Source: Dioscorea cayenensis subsp. rotundata
Taxonomy: Eukaryota > Streptophyta > Magnoliopsida > Dioscoreales > Dioscoreaceae
Assembly: GCF_009730915.1 (NCBI RefSeq)
Contig: NC_052477.1
Span: 2,940,611 to 3,004,610 of the forward strand
DNA: 64,000 bases
Direction: 5' to 3'
The translations under genes were made by a program, and so were the position numbers. Under the pieces are notes generated by a model. The model was not told where the DNA came from. It searched no databases and saw only the letters and a program-made list of their open reading frames with translations. Within the stretch, counting starts at the first letter, position 1. Each line of letters opens with the position of its first letter. Shown piece by piece: positions 11,659 through 23,716 of this stretch.

Positions 11659-12689
11659 TTTTTTATTTAATTAGAATACTTTATTTTTATATTTTTATAG
11701 TAAAATTACACTCATTTATTGTTTTGTTTTTTTAATAAATTAAATTTTTAGAAAGTATTCACATAACACATTAATAGATTTTATTTTTAAATGTTATTTT
11801 TTTGTTGGTATGTTTATGATATATATATATATATATATGTATATTGTAATTCTATTTATTGATTATAAATTATAAATTAATATTAATAAATATACATGAT
11901 TTTGTGGTTTCTAATGAAATAATAATAATAAATTATTAAATATTGTAAAAAAAATTTAAACATTATGACCAGATTGACTCGGTCAAACGGTTCCCCGTTG
12001 AACCGTCCGGGTCACCGGGTTTTTTAATATCCGGTTCAATGGGGTATACACAGGCCGGCCACATGGCCGGTCCCGGTTTTTATGGTTGAACCAGTCGGAT
12101 TGGTCCGGGTCTAACAAACTTGCGACTCACACGGAATCCGCTCCTAGTCTTTTGTGAAAAAAAACCACTTTAGCTCAATGCCCTTTTTTCTCGGTATTTT
12201 TTTTTGCCACCTTTTTCACAGCAAATTTTGGATTCATTTCCAAAGTAGGTATAAAAACTGTAAAATTGTGAAAATTTTATATTCATTTGCAAAGCTAGTA
12301 GAATAATTGTGAGAATTCTATAATTTTGAATTTATTTATAAAATTTATTTAAAAATATTAAAATGTAAAAAAGAAAATTAAGTTTATATATAAAATTTTA
12401 TAAAAATATGTGAAAAATATAAAGTTCAAGGGCTATTTTGCATAAATACTGAGAACTTGTAAAAATTGAAGGAGCGGTAAAGTGTGCAGAGGAAAAAAAA
12501 AAAAACAAAGGTTTAAATATCGATATAATATCCGAATTAATCTCTCTATTTTCTTTCTCTTTTCATTTGGTCTCTCTACTCAAAATTACTCTCAATCAAT
12601 CTCTCTATTTTTAAAAATGGACTCACTTAAACCCTTTACACTTGAAAATGGCCCAACTAGTCCATGTATTTTCAATAGGGGCCGGTGAG

Positions 12690-13122
12690 CAAAAAAACCC
12701 ATACTTTCATGCTAGAACTCTCTTTGTCAAAGGATTCATATACATACAGTGACTAGTTAGGCATTTTTATAAGATATCTTTTGAAACGAAAACTTACTGT
12801 GACACCCAATGCATGATTAGTTGTATTTTTAGATTTTTCATCATTGTTTTTTTTAAAAAAAAAATCTTAACACACACAAAGGTTGATAAAGAATCCAAAA
12901 CAAGTAATCTACTTTGAGGTCTAATGTACGATTGTGACTACTTTATTCAAGGTCTTATCTTTATCTTTTGACACTCATGGGTGGATGGAGACATCTTCTA
13001 ATTAAAAGAGAGCCTTCTCATGCAAAAATAATAATTAAAAATATATATATATATATCCACTGTATGTCTATGAATTCATTGACAGAGAGTTCTAGCATGA
13101 AAGCAAGGGCTTTTTTTGTAAG
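12690..13122. mobile_element. Foldback MITE with ~60-bp inverted ends
   Basis: The left arm (about 12690-12750, including TTTCATGCTAGAACTCTCT) is repeated in inverted orientation at about 13060-13121 (AGAGAGTTCTAGCATGAAAG). Both arms extend through a shared CATACAGTG segment. About 430 bp in all with a non-coding interior. Family and TSD unresolved. Confidence 0.65.
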
Positions 13123-14212
13123 TTAATAAGTGTGGGTCTTAAGCCAGTAAAAAAGTTAGCAAGGTGAAAAATTAAATAATACTCAACCAAACAAGTTAAA
13201 ACAATCAAATGCATAACTACATGATGTGGAAGGGTTATGGCCTAATTATATGCAAATCAAACCTCAAAAGCCTAAAAGAGTTGAGACTTAAAAACGTCAC
13301 ATGAATGACAAATGTAACTCTGAAATCCTAATAGATAAAGAAATTAAAAACCCAAAAACATTTACTAACCGAAGGCTTTATAACTTCACAAACATGAAAC
13401 GCTAAAATTTTCAAACATCAAAATCAACGAAAATTTAATTCATGATTATAAATATAGAGAGAACAACTTAAGAATCAAGAAATATTTCAAAATACAAACC
13501 AAAAAACTTGAAGAAAATCAAAGTTAATGAGTGAAGAGAAATATATTCAAGTTTTTGACAAAAAAACAACAACAACAGTCATGATAAACTAAAGTGTCGT
13601 CATCGTTTCCTCATGAAGTTAAAAAGATTTAAGTCATGTGTAATGATTGCAAATGAACTAACTCCTTTAGTCCCACATCGGCTATGAGATGGACCCGTAA
13701 ATAAATATTTATGTTTTTATTATTTTATAAATAATAATTAATTATTGAAAATTAATTAAAAAAATTTTAAGTACGGAATGTAATTAAAAGTTATTTGAAA
13801 TTAAATCTAATTAAACATTAATTAATAATAATAAAATAAATATTTATGTTTTAATTATTTTAGAAATAATAATTATTTGAATTAAATATTATTTGAAATT
13901 AATTAAAAAAATTTAAGTACGGAATGAAATTAATTATTTGAAATTAATTTCTAATTAAATATTAATTAATAATAATAAAATAAATATTTATGTTTTCATT
14001 ATTTTATAAATAATAATAATTTATAAAAATATCATTTTTTTAAACAAAGGTGAAAAGGTAATCTTAGCACAACTCCATTTTTTCTTTTCCCAATTCCAAT
14101 AAATTACTTCTTCAATCAAATATTTTTTCATTATCATTCCCTACTCATTTTTTTTCCTCTCTTTTCATTATTTTATTCTCTCTCGTTTCATTACGGTAAT
14201 CCAAACGCTGCC
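13123..14212. other. AT-rich spacer
   Basis: No gene. It contains a TCCCACATCGG motif near 13672, seen at the edges of many plant LTR-type repeats, followed by three diverged copies of a roughly 140-bp AATAAATATTTATGTTTT-type repeat (about 13700-14030). No LTR pair could be demonstrated. Confidence 0.4.
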
Positions 14213-15073
14213 TAAATAGAATGGTATTAATATCATGAGTTATATTGAGTGCATCTTCTCCATTTCCATAAATTCCTCCTCACAAGCCCTGCACAATAAA
14301 GTCCATTTCTTCCTTTCCAATGATTTGGGAAATTTTCTTTTGCCATTACATCATCACCAATAAGATCATTACCCTGTTTACACATCAATATTTATTTATA
14401 TTTTTTCTTTGTGGTTTATTTATGTTTTGTGCAATGAATAGATATCTTTTTTTATATATAAAAGACGATCAGATTCGTTCATAAAAATTAGTATTTAACT
14501 TGTATTACCATTGTGTTTCTTCGCTATTAAAAATATGAAATAAAATTTATGTACCTAGAGTTTTTTTCCTAAAAAATTTATTTTATAGATTAAACACTTA
14601 TGAGATTAAAAAATTTAATTCATATAAATTTCAAATAAGATAAAAAAATAAAAATAATATTTAAGGCCATAACCTTACTAATTTTTTTTAAGTAGAGAAG
14701 AGAAAAGTAAATCATAGATTTATTAAAAAAAAAAATATCATAGATGTTTATATAAGTCAAAAAAGAATTAACAATATTTGTAAAATATATCATGCTTGCA
14801 AATATAAATTAACGACAAAAAGATAAATAAATAATTATGTAATTAAAACTTAAAATAATAAGTTGCTTTATATTGAATTATGTTCTTAGTTATTAATATT
14901 TTTAAAATGGTTAACAATAAAAGCTTTGAAAAAGAGTAAATATAAATTACCTTAAGCCCTTTTTTCATTGAACTTCGGTAGCCGGTTGCAAAAATCATAG
15001 CATCAAAATAATGTAATTTTCCATTCACAAATGTTACCGAGTTTCCTTTTATGCTTGCTATAGATGGTAAGAC
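14213..15073 (-). pseudogene. Truncated YUCCA pseudogene (exons 3 and 4 only)
   Basis: A degenerate copy of the 3' part of the second YUCCA gene. The exon 3 equivalent spans about 15073-14951 and the exon 4 equivalent about 14373-14213; exons 1 and 2 are absent. Damage is visible. The exon 3 acceptor (CAG/GT in both intact genes) is altered. The tryptophan in the exon 3 end motif is changed to glycine. A two-base deletion near 14271-14280 shifts the frame after the CAGLVRR motif. A glycine in the DDGMA motif is valine. Similarity to the 16705-18190 region continues upstream through the intron, so this is a DNA-level segmental duplication, not a retrocopy. Confidence 0.88.
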
Positions 15074-15728
15074 TAACTAATAATTATTAGAATTTTTTAA
15101 TGTAATTTTACAAAAATATTAAGAATCATATTTCTAGATAATTTTATATCAAAATAATATCATTAAAACCCTAAAATTTTTTGACAAATAAAGATAGACC
15201 TCTCCAATTAAACAAAAAATAAAAAATGTCCACAAACATTAATTATTATTTCAATATAGTGTATTATTTCAATAAACATAAAATAATTATTTTAATATAA
15301 TGTACTATCACGATGTCAATAAATCAAGAGACTGTTAATATCAATAATAATATTAGCTTTTACATATATTAAAATAATGCCCCATTTGATTACAAGAAAA
15401 TTTAAAATAAAATAATCTCCAAATTAGTGACATTGAGTGATTTGCCATAAGTCATATGCCTGTCAATTGCATGTTTATGAAATATATCAACCTTATTATT
15501 AAGCAATTTAAAAAAATTGAAATACTTAAATAAATTGTCATATTGGCATTATCTAAAGAGACCAAAACAAACTTTACATGTGTAATACAAACTTGGGTAT
15601 GCAATTATTTGTTTTTTAAAAAAAATGATATTTATCGTAAACACTTCTTTATTAACAAACCTCACACTTCTTTAGTTTTGACAAATTTTTTTCTCATTTT
15701 TCTTTCATTTTTTTCCCAACTAAGTTTA

Positions 15729-16381
15729 GGCTTTGTTTGGATTGGCTTTTAATAAAAGTATTTTTCTAAGTTTTGTAGAAGCACTTTTAAAAGAAGTGAT
15801 TTTCAGAGTAAATTAAGTGTTTTTCTGTATTTTATGTTTGGATAGATAAATATAGAAGTGCTTTTATATGTATGAAGTTGTTTAGATGTGGATTTGAATA
15901 AGCCTTTTTGGAGATGACAAATTACTAAAATGAGCATTTATTGACTTTTCATTCAATTACTATTATATATTGATATTAATAATGATAATGACTACTGTTA
16001 TGATAATGATAATAATAATAATAACTTAATGTATTATAATTATGATTATAATTAAGTTTATAATAATTACTTAATGTATTATAATTATAATTATAATTAA
16101 TTATATAATAATTATTATTACCGTTGTCATTAACCCAAATATGGAAATCAGGGATTGTAGAGAAAAATTGAGAGAAATTGATTGTTTGTGAGGGTTATTT
16201 TAGTAATTTGATAATCCAAAATAGCTTATCAGAAATACTTTTATGAAAAGTACCTCTAGGGCAGCTTCTGAAGCTTTGGCTTCTTCCCAAAAACCCAAAC
16301 AAACATATTTTTTAAAACTCAGAAATGCTTAACTTATCAAAAAACATTTCTGGATTTTAAAAAAACCAATTCAAACACCAC
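15729..16381. mobile_element. PIF/Harbinger (Tourist-like) MITE with TTA target site
   Basis: A 653-bp element with ends GGCTTTGTTTGGATTGG and the reverse complement of CCAATTCAAACACCAC, flanked by TTA at 15726-15728 and 16382-16384. The duplicated partner locus near 18095 lacks the element and reads straight through (GCTTAAGCTT), which gives an empty site and confirms the insertion. Subterminal repeats of AAGTGCTTTT/AGAAGC type are present. The interior is AT-rich with no coding capacity. Confidence 0.85.
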
Positions 16382-16682
16382 TTAAGCTTGTGAAGCCAAC
16401 TCTATCAAATATTATAATGAATTAAAAAAAATTATTTTTTTTTTATTTTTAAGTTCAAATAAATACACTTTTAAGCACCAAATAAAGGACGAGAACCATA
16501 TAAATGAAATAATCTTACACTAGATTTATGGATAGATAAAACTTTATTAATTAGCCAAATGACATTTCTTTTTATTATTATAATTTTAGTTTTTTTTCAT
16601 TACAAGGCAAACTATATTTATTTTTTAAAAAAAGTTACACAAAGTAACACATATATTGGGCAACATTATCCAAAGATAATTA

Positions 16683-19600
16683 TTAGAAGGTTGCTGATTC
16701 TTTAATTAGAATGGTATTGATATCATGAGCTATATTGAGTGCATCTTCTCCACTTCCATAAATCCCTCTTCTCACAAGCCCTGCACAATAAAGTCCATTT
16801 CTTCCTTTCCAATGATTTGGGAACTTTTCTTTTGCCATTCCATCATCACCAATAAGATCATCACCCTGTTCACATATCAAAATTTATTTATCTTTTTCTT
16901 TGTAGTTTATTTATGTTTTGAATAGATAAATTTCTTTTTATGTACAAGACGATCAAATTCGTTTATTAAAATTAATACTTAACTTATGTTGCCATTATGA
17001 TCGGATTCATTTATAAAAATTAGTACTTAACTCATGTTATCATTGTGTTTCTACGCTATTAAAAATATGAAATAAAATTTATGTGCTTAGAGCTTTTTTT
17101 TCTAAAAAAATTATTCTATAGATTAAGCACTTGTGAGAAAAATTTTAATTCATATAAATTCCAAATGAGATGAAAAAAATAAAAATAATATTTAATCAAT
17201 TTTTAGTTGAGAAGAGAATAAATTATAGGTGTTTATTTAAGTAAAAAAAAAAAAGAATTAACAATGTTTGTATAATATATCATGCTTGCAAATATAAATT
17301 AACGGGCCAAAAAAGATAAATAAATAATTAAGTAATTAAAACTTAAAATAATAAGGTACTTTATATTGAATATGGTCTTAGTTTTTAATAATTTTAAAAT
17401 GGGTAACAATAAAAGCTTTGAAAAAGAGTAAATATAAATTACCTTAAGCCATTTTTTTATTGAACTTCGGTAGCCGGTTGCAAAAATTATGGCATCAAAA
17501 TGATGTATTTTTCCATTCACAAATGTTACCGAGTTTCCTTTTATATTTGCTATAGATGGTAAGACCTGTGCGTCAATAAAACAAACAATTATTAGAATAT
17601 TTTAATACAATTTTAAAAAAACATTAAGAAACATATTTCAACTTAATTTTATATCAAAATAATATCATTAAAAACCTAAGGTGCTTTTGGTTAACGGAAT
17701 GTGTTTATTACCTGCATCTAAACACACCCTAAATCATAAACAAGAATCATTTAATTATCAATTTTTTTTTTGGACAAATAAAGATAAATATCTATGTTTT
17801 AAAAAAAATTAAAGATGTACATAAACATTAATTATTATTTCAATAATATACTACTTAGATAAATATAAAATAATTATTTTTAATATATTATACGATTCTG
17901 GTGTCAATAAACCAAGACACTGTCAATATCGATAACAATATTAACTTTTATATATTAAAATAATGCCCCATTTGATTACAACAAAATTTTAAAAAATATT
18001 TTTCAAATTAGGTACATTGAGTGATTGCCTAAAGTCAAATTTTAAAACTTGACGCTTCTCTAGTTTTGACAATTTTTTCCCTCGTGTGCAAGCTTAAGCT
18101 TATGAAGTTGGCTCTATCAAATATTATAATAAATTGTAAAAAATTATTTGATTTGATTTTTATTTTTTTTTAAGAAAGACGACAAATATCAGAACCCAGG
18201 AACATGCACATGTGGAAACAATGTACGTGTGGAAGCAAGACGTAATTTTTTTTTTTACAATAAGTGATAAAAGGACACATTTAAAAATTTATCAAATAAC
18301 AACAAGAGATGAAGATGTACTAATTGAGCTTATTGATTTTATAAATTATTAACTCAGTTATACGTCAAAATCTGTAATGTGCACAACAGCAAATTTTTAA
18401 AATCAAACTAATAAATTCTCCCGACCACGCAACCAGAAAAATAAGACTCATGTTACAAAAGACCCATTTAACAAATAACGTTATTAACGGTGGTCTTAAA
18501 AAAAAAAAAATTGATTACTGTTATACAATTAGAAAAATAAGGAAAAATATTTTTGTATGAATAAAAATGGGATGAGTACCTGAATTTCTCCTGCTTTGAT
18601 CTTGGTAAATGTACCAGTGTCCAAAACAGGATAAGTTGGAGTATTTGCCTTCAAATAGAAAGGTCCTTTATTTGGCCTACAAATTCCATATCTAGATGTG
18701 TCTCCAAACTTCAAATAACACAGAATAAGGACCACAATGTCCACTAGAGATAATGATAAATATCTCATTAATAACATCCCAAACAACCAAATCTCCTTTG
18801 ATACCACATGCACCTGCATTGTATGACACATTATTTAAGAAGAATTTTTTTCCCTTTTTTATTTGAAATAAAAATTATATAATATGATAAAGTAATTCGT
18901 ATTAGTAATAATCGCTGGTGAATCTCTAACGGATGTTCACATACTTTAATTCACAATATATCAAAAAACTTTTATTTACACTATCAAATTTTACTTTTGC
19001 ATAAGATTGATATAAATAATAAAAATGAAAAATAAATTCAATTCAATAATTCAATCAATTGCCACCTCACTAACACATTTCTGTCATATATACATACATA
19101 TATATATATATATATAATAGATAATAATAATAATAATAATATTTAGAAAATCTTGGATGGCAATGAGAAATAGAAATTTAAAAAAAAAACACATTAAATT
19201 TAAGATATAATTAAATTTAGTGTGAAGAGTAAAAAATTGACAAGTAAAAAAAACTAAAGAGAAAATAATTTATTAAAAATTATAAAAATAAATTTAATAT
19301 AAGAAATAAATTTAAAAAAATATTTAATCTTTCATAAATTTTCTAAATAAATCAGTAAAAACACTAAAAAAAATCAGAGAAAATAAATAATAAGAAAGAA
19401 AAAAAAACAAAAAACAAAAAACAAAAGACTAGAAAGCTGATAGCTTTGTGGTACCAACCACCCATTGAATTTCAGGGATTTCGAATGCAAACCCCTCATT
19501 TTTCAATGAACCAACCAAAACCACTTTAATAAATAAAAATATTATTAAAAAAAAAAAAAGTTTGACAGTTGGAGTGGAAAGACATCAGAAGGACAAGTTT

Positions 19601-20577
19601 AAAAGAATTCAATTGTGAAAATGAAGAAATTCCTCCAACCATCATACAAGTGTTATAGAAAGTAAAACAAGACATCATCATTTGCACATATTATCATCAT
19701 CCATATATTAATATATATATATATATATTTTAAAAAAACAACAAGCCCCGGAATCTAGGAACAAACACGTGAGAAAGCAACGTTAACCACCAAACCATGC
19801 TCTCACCTTGTCCGAGATGGAAATCAAACTCGAAGAGTCATGTTTGACACTCGAGACGAAATCGTTGACATATATTAATATATATATATATATTAAAAAC
19901 TATAACAAAATTAAAATATATATATAAAGAAAAATAAATTAAAAAAAAAGGAAAGGAAAACTCACCGGGCTTCTGACAACAATGGAAGGAAAAGCCCCAA
20001 AAGAGCAAAGATCAAAAGCAATCTCCATCCCAGAATTACCAGCACCGACAACCAGAACCGATTTCCCTTTATAAACCGAACCCGACCGGTACCGGTTCGA
20101 GTGAACCAAATCCCCAACAAACCCATCCAAACCCTCAATCTCCGGCACCACCGCCTCATCGTTCTCCCCACTCGCCACCACCATGAACCTCGCCTTCAAC
20201 TCCACCACCTCCCCTTCCTTTCCCCTCCTCGCCACCACTCTCCACTTCCCTTCCCCTTCCTCAAACCACGCCGATTCCACCTCAATCCCATATCTAGGCT
20301 GGATCCGGAACTTGGCGGCATAGCCCTCAAGGTATTCGATGAAATGCTGTTTAGGGATGAAGGTTGGGGTTGATGCCGGGTAAGGGGCGTGGGGGAGCTG
20401 GCAGTATTGCTTGGCGAGGTGGAGCGTGACGCGATCGTAAGCGCGATTGCGCCACAGCGAGGCGAGGCAGGGGTCGCGCTCCAAGAGTATGTAGGGGATG
20501 GAGTGGGTTGTGAGGCACGCCGCCGTTGCTAAGCCGGAAGGACCTGCTCCGATGATCACCACCATCGTCTCCTCCAT
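16683..20577 (-). CDS. YUC: YUCCA-type flavin monooxygenase (indole-3-pyruvate monooxygenase), copy 2
   Basis: The same role as copy 1: the FAD/NADPH-dependent last step of indole-3-pyruvate auxin synthesis. Exons on the minus strand are 20577-19966, 18813-18580, 17565-17443 and 16865-16683, all GT-AG and phase 0, giving 383 aa. The FAD motif is GAGPSG at residues 10-15 and the NADPH motif GAGNSG begins at residue 178. FATGY in exon 3 and LYCAG in exon 4 are intact. The C-terminus is four residues longer than copy 1 (ends ESATF). Protein identity to copy 1, counted by eye, is about 94% in exon 1, 72% in exon 2, 93% in exon 3 and 80% in exon 4. The gene looks functional. A TATA box lies 57-64 bp upstream of the ATG, and three tandem ~210-bp repeats lie farther upstream. 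Confidence 0.94.
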
Positions 20578-20633
20578 TGAAGGCTATGAGCTCTTCTCTG
20601 AGGGTTTGGTTTATCGATGAAGGTTGGGAGTGG

Positions 20634-20641
20634 TATTTATA
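20634..20641 (-). promoter_or_regulatory. TATA box of YUCCA copy 2
   Basis: The minus strand reads CTCTATAAATA about 60 bp upstream of the ATG at 20577, a good plant TATA consensus, matched by a similar box in copy 1. Confidence 0.65.
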
Positions 20642-20734
20642 GAGATGAACAAGAAAGATGAAGCTTCTGAATGAAGAATGGGATTTTTTATAAATATACC
20701 CCTGAAAAATCTCTTAATTGTGTTTATGGTTATG

Positions 20735-21083
20735 GCTTATTTTATTTGCTTTTATATCCTGAAAATATTAATATTTTTTTGCTTAAAAAATAAGTTACTC
20801 GAATAATGGACATCAGAACTCCTTCGGAATCTTCACTTAAAAACAAACTCCTTCTAATTTTTAAAAATATTAAATAAAATTTTTAAATTATAGATATATC
20901 TTTCCCTTTCAACTGGTTTTGCCATTTTTACTTCTTTTTGGAGATAATTTATTTGCTTTTATATCCATCAAAATATTAATATTTATGCTTAAAAAAATAA
21001 CGGACGTGAGAACTCGTTCTAACTCTTCACTTGCCAAAAAAAAAGAAAAACTCCAAATTTTCAAAAATATTAAATAAATTTCT

Positions 21084-21125
<42 letters not shown>

Positions 21126-21350
21126 CATTTTTCTTCTTTTTGGAGATAATTTATTTGCCTTTATATCCTCAGAAACAGTAATATTTATGCTTAAAAAATA
21201 AGTTAATTAAATAATGGATGTGAGAACTCCTTCTAACTCTTCACTTGCCAAAAAAAATTCCTGATTTTAAAAAATATTAAATAAATTTCTATTATAGAAA
21301 TATCTTTTTTATTGTTTTTTTTGTGCCATTTTTTCTTCTTTTGGAGATAA
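20735..21350. repeat. Three tandem ~210-bp repeats upstream of YUCCA copy 2
   Basis: Units begin near 20735, 20945 and 21147, each with TTATTTGCTTTTATATCC followed by a poly-AT section, an AATGGA(C/T)(A/G)T-GAACTC section and TGCCATTTTT-CTTCTTTTGGAGATAA. Units are diverged and differ by an AT microsatellite (21089-21122) in the second. The array ends where the next MITE begins, within 60-800 bp of the core promoter. Confidence 0.75.
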
Positions 21351-21353
21351 ACC

Positions 21354-22373
21354 AAAGGGGTGTTTGATTCATGGAGGTGGGAGACAAATGGAGAATTATG
21401 GAAGTCTCACTTCTCCAGAAATCTTACTTCTTGATAGAAGTGTCACTTTTTGGTGTTTGGTTGAATATTGAAGTGAGATATTTTTTGATCACTTCCATTG
21501 TTTGGTTCACAAAAGTGATGATTAAGAAGTCTAACTACAACACTTCCATGTGTTTGGTTGACATGGAAGTGTGTATATAATTACCACTTTCAAGTGATGG
21601 TGAGATTACCACCTATAACATGTAGTTACATAATTGTAATTATTATTGAAAAATAATTTTATCTTTTAAATACTCATACATATTAAAAGCATTATCTATA
21701 TTATTTTTATACAATTTGATATTTATATATATTAAAAGCATTGCATTAATTATGGATAAATAATTTTATTTCGTTAAATATATATATTATACATGAAATT
21801 ATTGGTTAACAAATTAATTAACCAACACAACTTGGTTAATAAATTAATTAACAACAAATATACATAAATAATATTTGTAATCCTTTTATTTATAATTAAT
21901 GGAAGGCATGTGCAAACAATTTGTTCATCTCCACATTAGCAACAACATACATATAACATTAAAAAATATGAATAATTTAACACAAAGAAACAACATCCAT
22001 AAAAAAAAGTCTACAACATCGTTATCAAAGTAATAAGCAATTAGGCCAAAGATACATTATCAACATCACTGATAATAACATATGTCTCCAAAAACCTCAT
22101 CTCCTGCAACCTTCTCACATGAATAGATGGATGATGATGCATTGAAGATTTGCCGAGACAGAGATCGGAGATCCATTGAGATGGACTAGATCTGAAGTCA
22201 AAAGTGTGATTTTTGGGGATTTTTTAAGGAAGTCAAAAGTAGGAAGTGTGGGAGTTTTGAAAGTGGGACTTCCACCTTTTACTTTGATTTCCGGAAACCA
22301 AACAGACAGAACTCATGGAAGTGAGCCCAATTCCATCACTTTCAGGCTCACTTCTATGAACCAAACACCCTTT
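21354..22373. mobile_element. Non-autonomous Harbinger-like element, ~1 kb
   Basis: The left end AAAGGGGTGTTTGATTCATG is matched by the reverse complement of the right end (AAAGGGTGTTTGGTTCATAG). Both ends continue into repeated TCACTTC/GAAGTG subterminal motifs. Ends of the form GGGTGTTTGG resemble the autonomous PIF/Harbinger element at the right edge of this window, which also has GAAGTC-rich subterminal sequence. No TTA-type TSD could be recognised, so the family assignment is tentative. No transposase. Confidence 0.62.
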
Positions 22374-23716
22374 AAGCGTGTGAGATATGTGCAAGGTAAA
22401 CCTAAGCTAAGGTGCACACAAACTTGCTCTAAAATAATAACAAGCTTATTAAGAAATAGTCGGAAGAAAAAATTTTAAAATGGTGAAATTGGAATTTCAC
22501 TATAACATATATATTTATGGTGTATTTTGAAAAATTAATAAATTGAATATTTAAAATAATTGAGAGAATTTTATTAAACACTAATAGTTGGATTATTGTT
22601 GTGGAAACTTAAAATAACAAAAAATTATTATATTGATAAACCAAATTTCTTTTTGTGTATATTAAAAAATATATATTTATGCTTAAAATTTTAGTGCTTT
22701 TACTGCTCAGACAAGTGGAGTGTTGTTTCACAATAAATTTTGCTGACAAAATTTAATTCTTCATCTTGAATGCATCAAGGTCAAAAGTAGACCTTCTTTA
22801 GAAATTTCACATTTGCTTCACATAAAATTTAGGGGAAACATGCTAATAAACTTTTAGTATTTTACTACAAACGGTGAAATGGGTTCCATTCAAATTTTTC
22901 ATGAGTGGTGAGAGTTCAAATCATAAGTGAGAATATATTTTTGGGAGTGTAAATAATGATTATATATGAATGATCCCAATATTCATGTGTGTTGGATCTG
23001 ATCTTACTTGCTTCACTAAGGTTTATGCATGACCATATTTTTCTTAATGATCTAGCTTTTTATTTTGGTATTAAAATTTTTTTTTAATCTTTTATTAATA
23101 AATTTTTTATTTAATATATTGATGTCTTACTGAAAAGATGAGTTTAAACCTCTTTTTCCACATATTAAAGGTATAAGTGTGTTGAGTGAATAACTCAGCG
23201 CCAGTCTTTGTCTCTTCCGCACAACTTCTTTATATTTTATTAAAAATAAAGAAAATGGTCAATACTTGAATCTTGTATAATAAGTTAAATGAATAATAAA
23301 ATTTCAGTTATCGTATGAGTATTTTTTGCTTTAAAAAAAAAACTTGAAGAAATATTTGTATTTGGATTCAATTTTTTTTTTTAAAAAAAAAAACTTAATT
23401 TATCAATTGTTGAAAGTGCTTTCACGAGGGGTAAGTGTTTAGATACCTAATTTAGAAGGTTACTTCTGAATTTCGGATATGTGTTTGGATATGTGCATAT
23501 TTTTCATATGTGTTTGAATATATTATATATGCATAAAGAAAAAGATTAGGGGGAAAATTATATTTTTATGTTTATACATCGGGACAAAAGATAATAATGC
23601 ATTGATGTTAGGGATATTTTGGTGAAAATAATTAAAATTGAATATATTTTTTTACGTCCAAGTAGCAAAACCAAGGAAAAACTTAAATTGAGAAAAAAAT
23701 TTATAATTATATATAT

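Larger units (their letters stand above)
8840..12122. mobile_element. hAT-like element (3.3 kb), host of a nested MULE-like element
   Basis: The left end CAAGGTTGTCAGATCCGGTC matches, with mismatches, the reverse complement of the right end (CAAGTTTGTTAGACCCGGAC). The ends are flanked by the identical 8-bp direct repeat CGACTCAC at 8832-8839 and 12123-12130. Without the nested insertion (9274-11658) the element would be about 0.9 kb, with no recognisable transposase. The GC-rich subterminal sequence (CCGGTCC/GGTTGAACC motifs) contrasts with the AT-rich surroundings. The 8-bp TSD fits the hAT superfamily; the TIR itself is not a textbook hAT end, so the superfamily call is provisional. Confidence 0.72.

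Noticed and set aside
13670..13700. TCCCACATCGG motif as an LTR retrotransposon edge
   Set aside because: No second LTR, primer-binding site or coding remnant could be found nearby.
19438..19505. Possible tRNA-derived SINE (TAGCTTTGTGG and GGATTTCGAATGC)
   Set aside because: A- and B-box-like motifs are close to consensus, but there is no clear poly-A or poly-T tail with target-site duplication and no second copy in the window.
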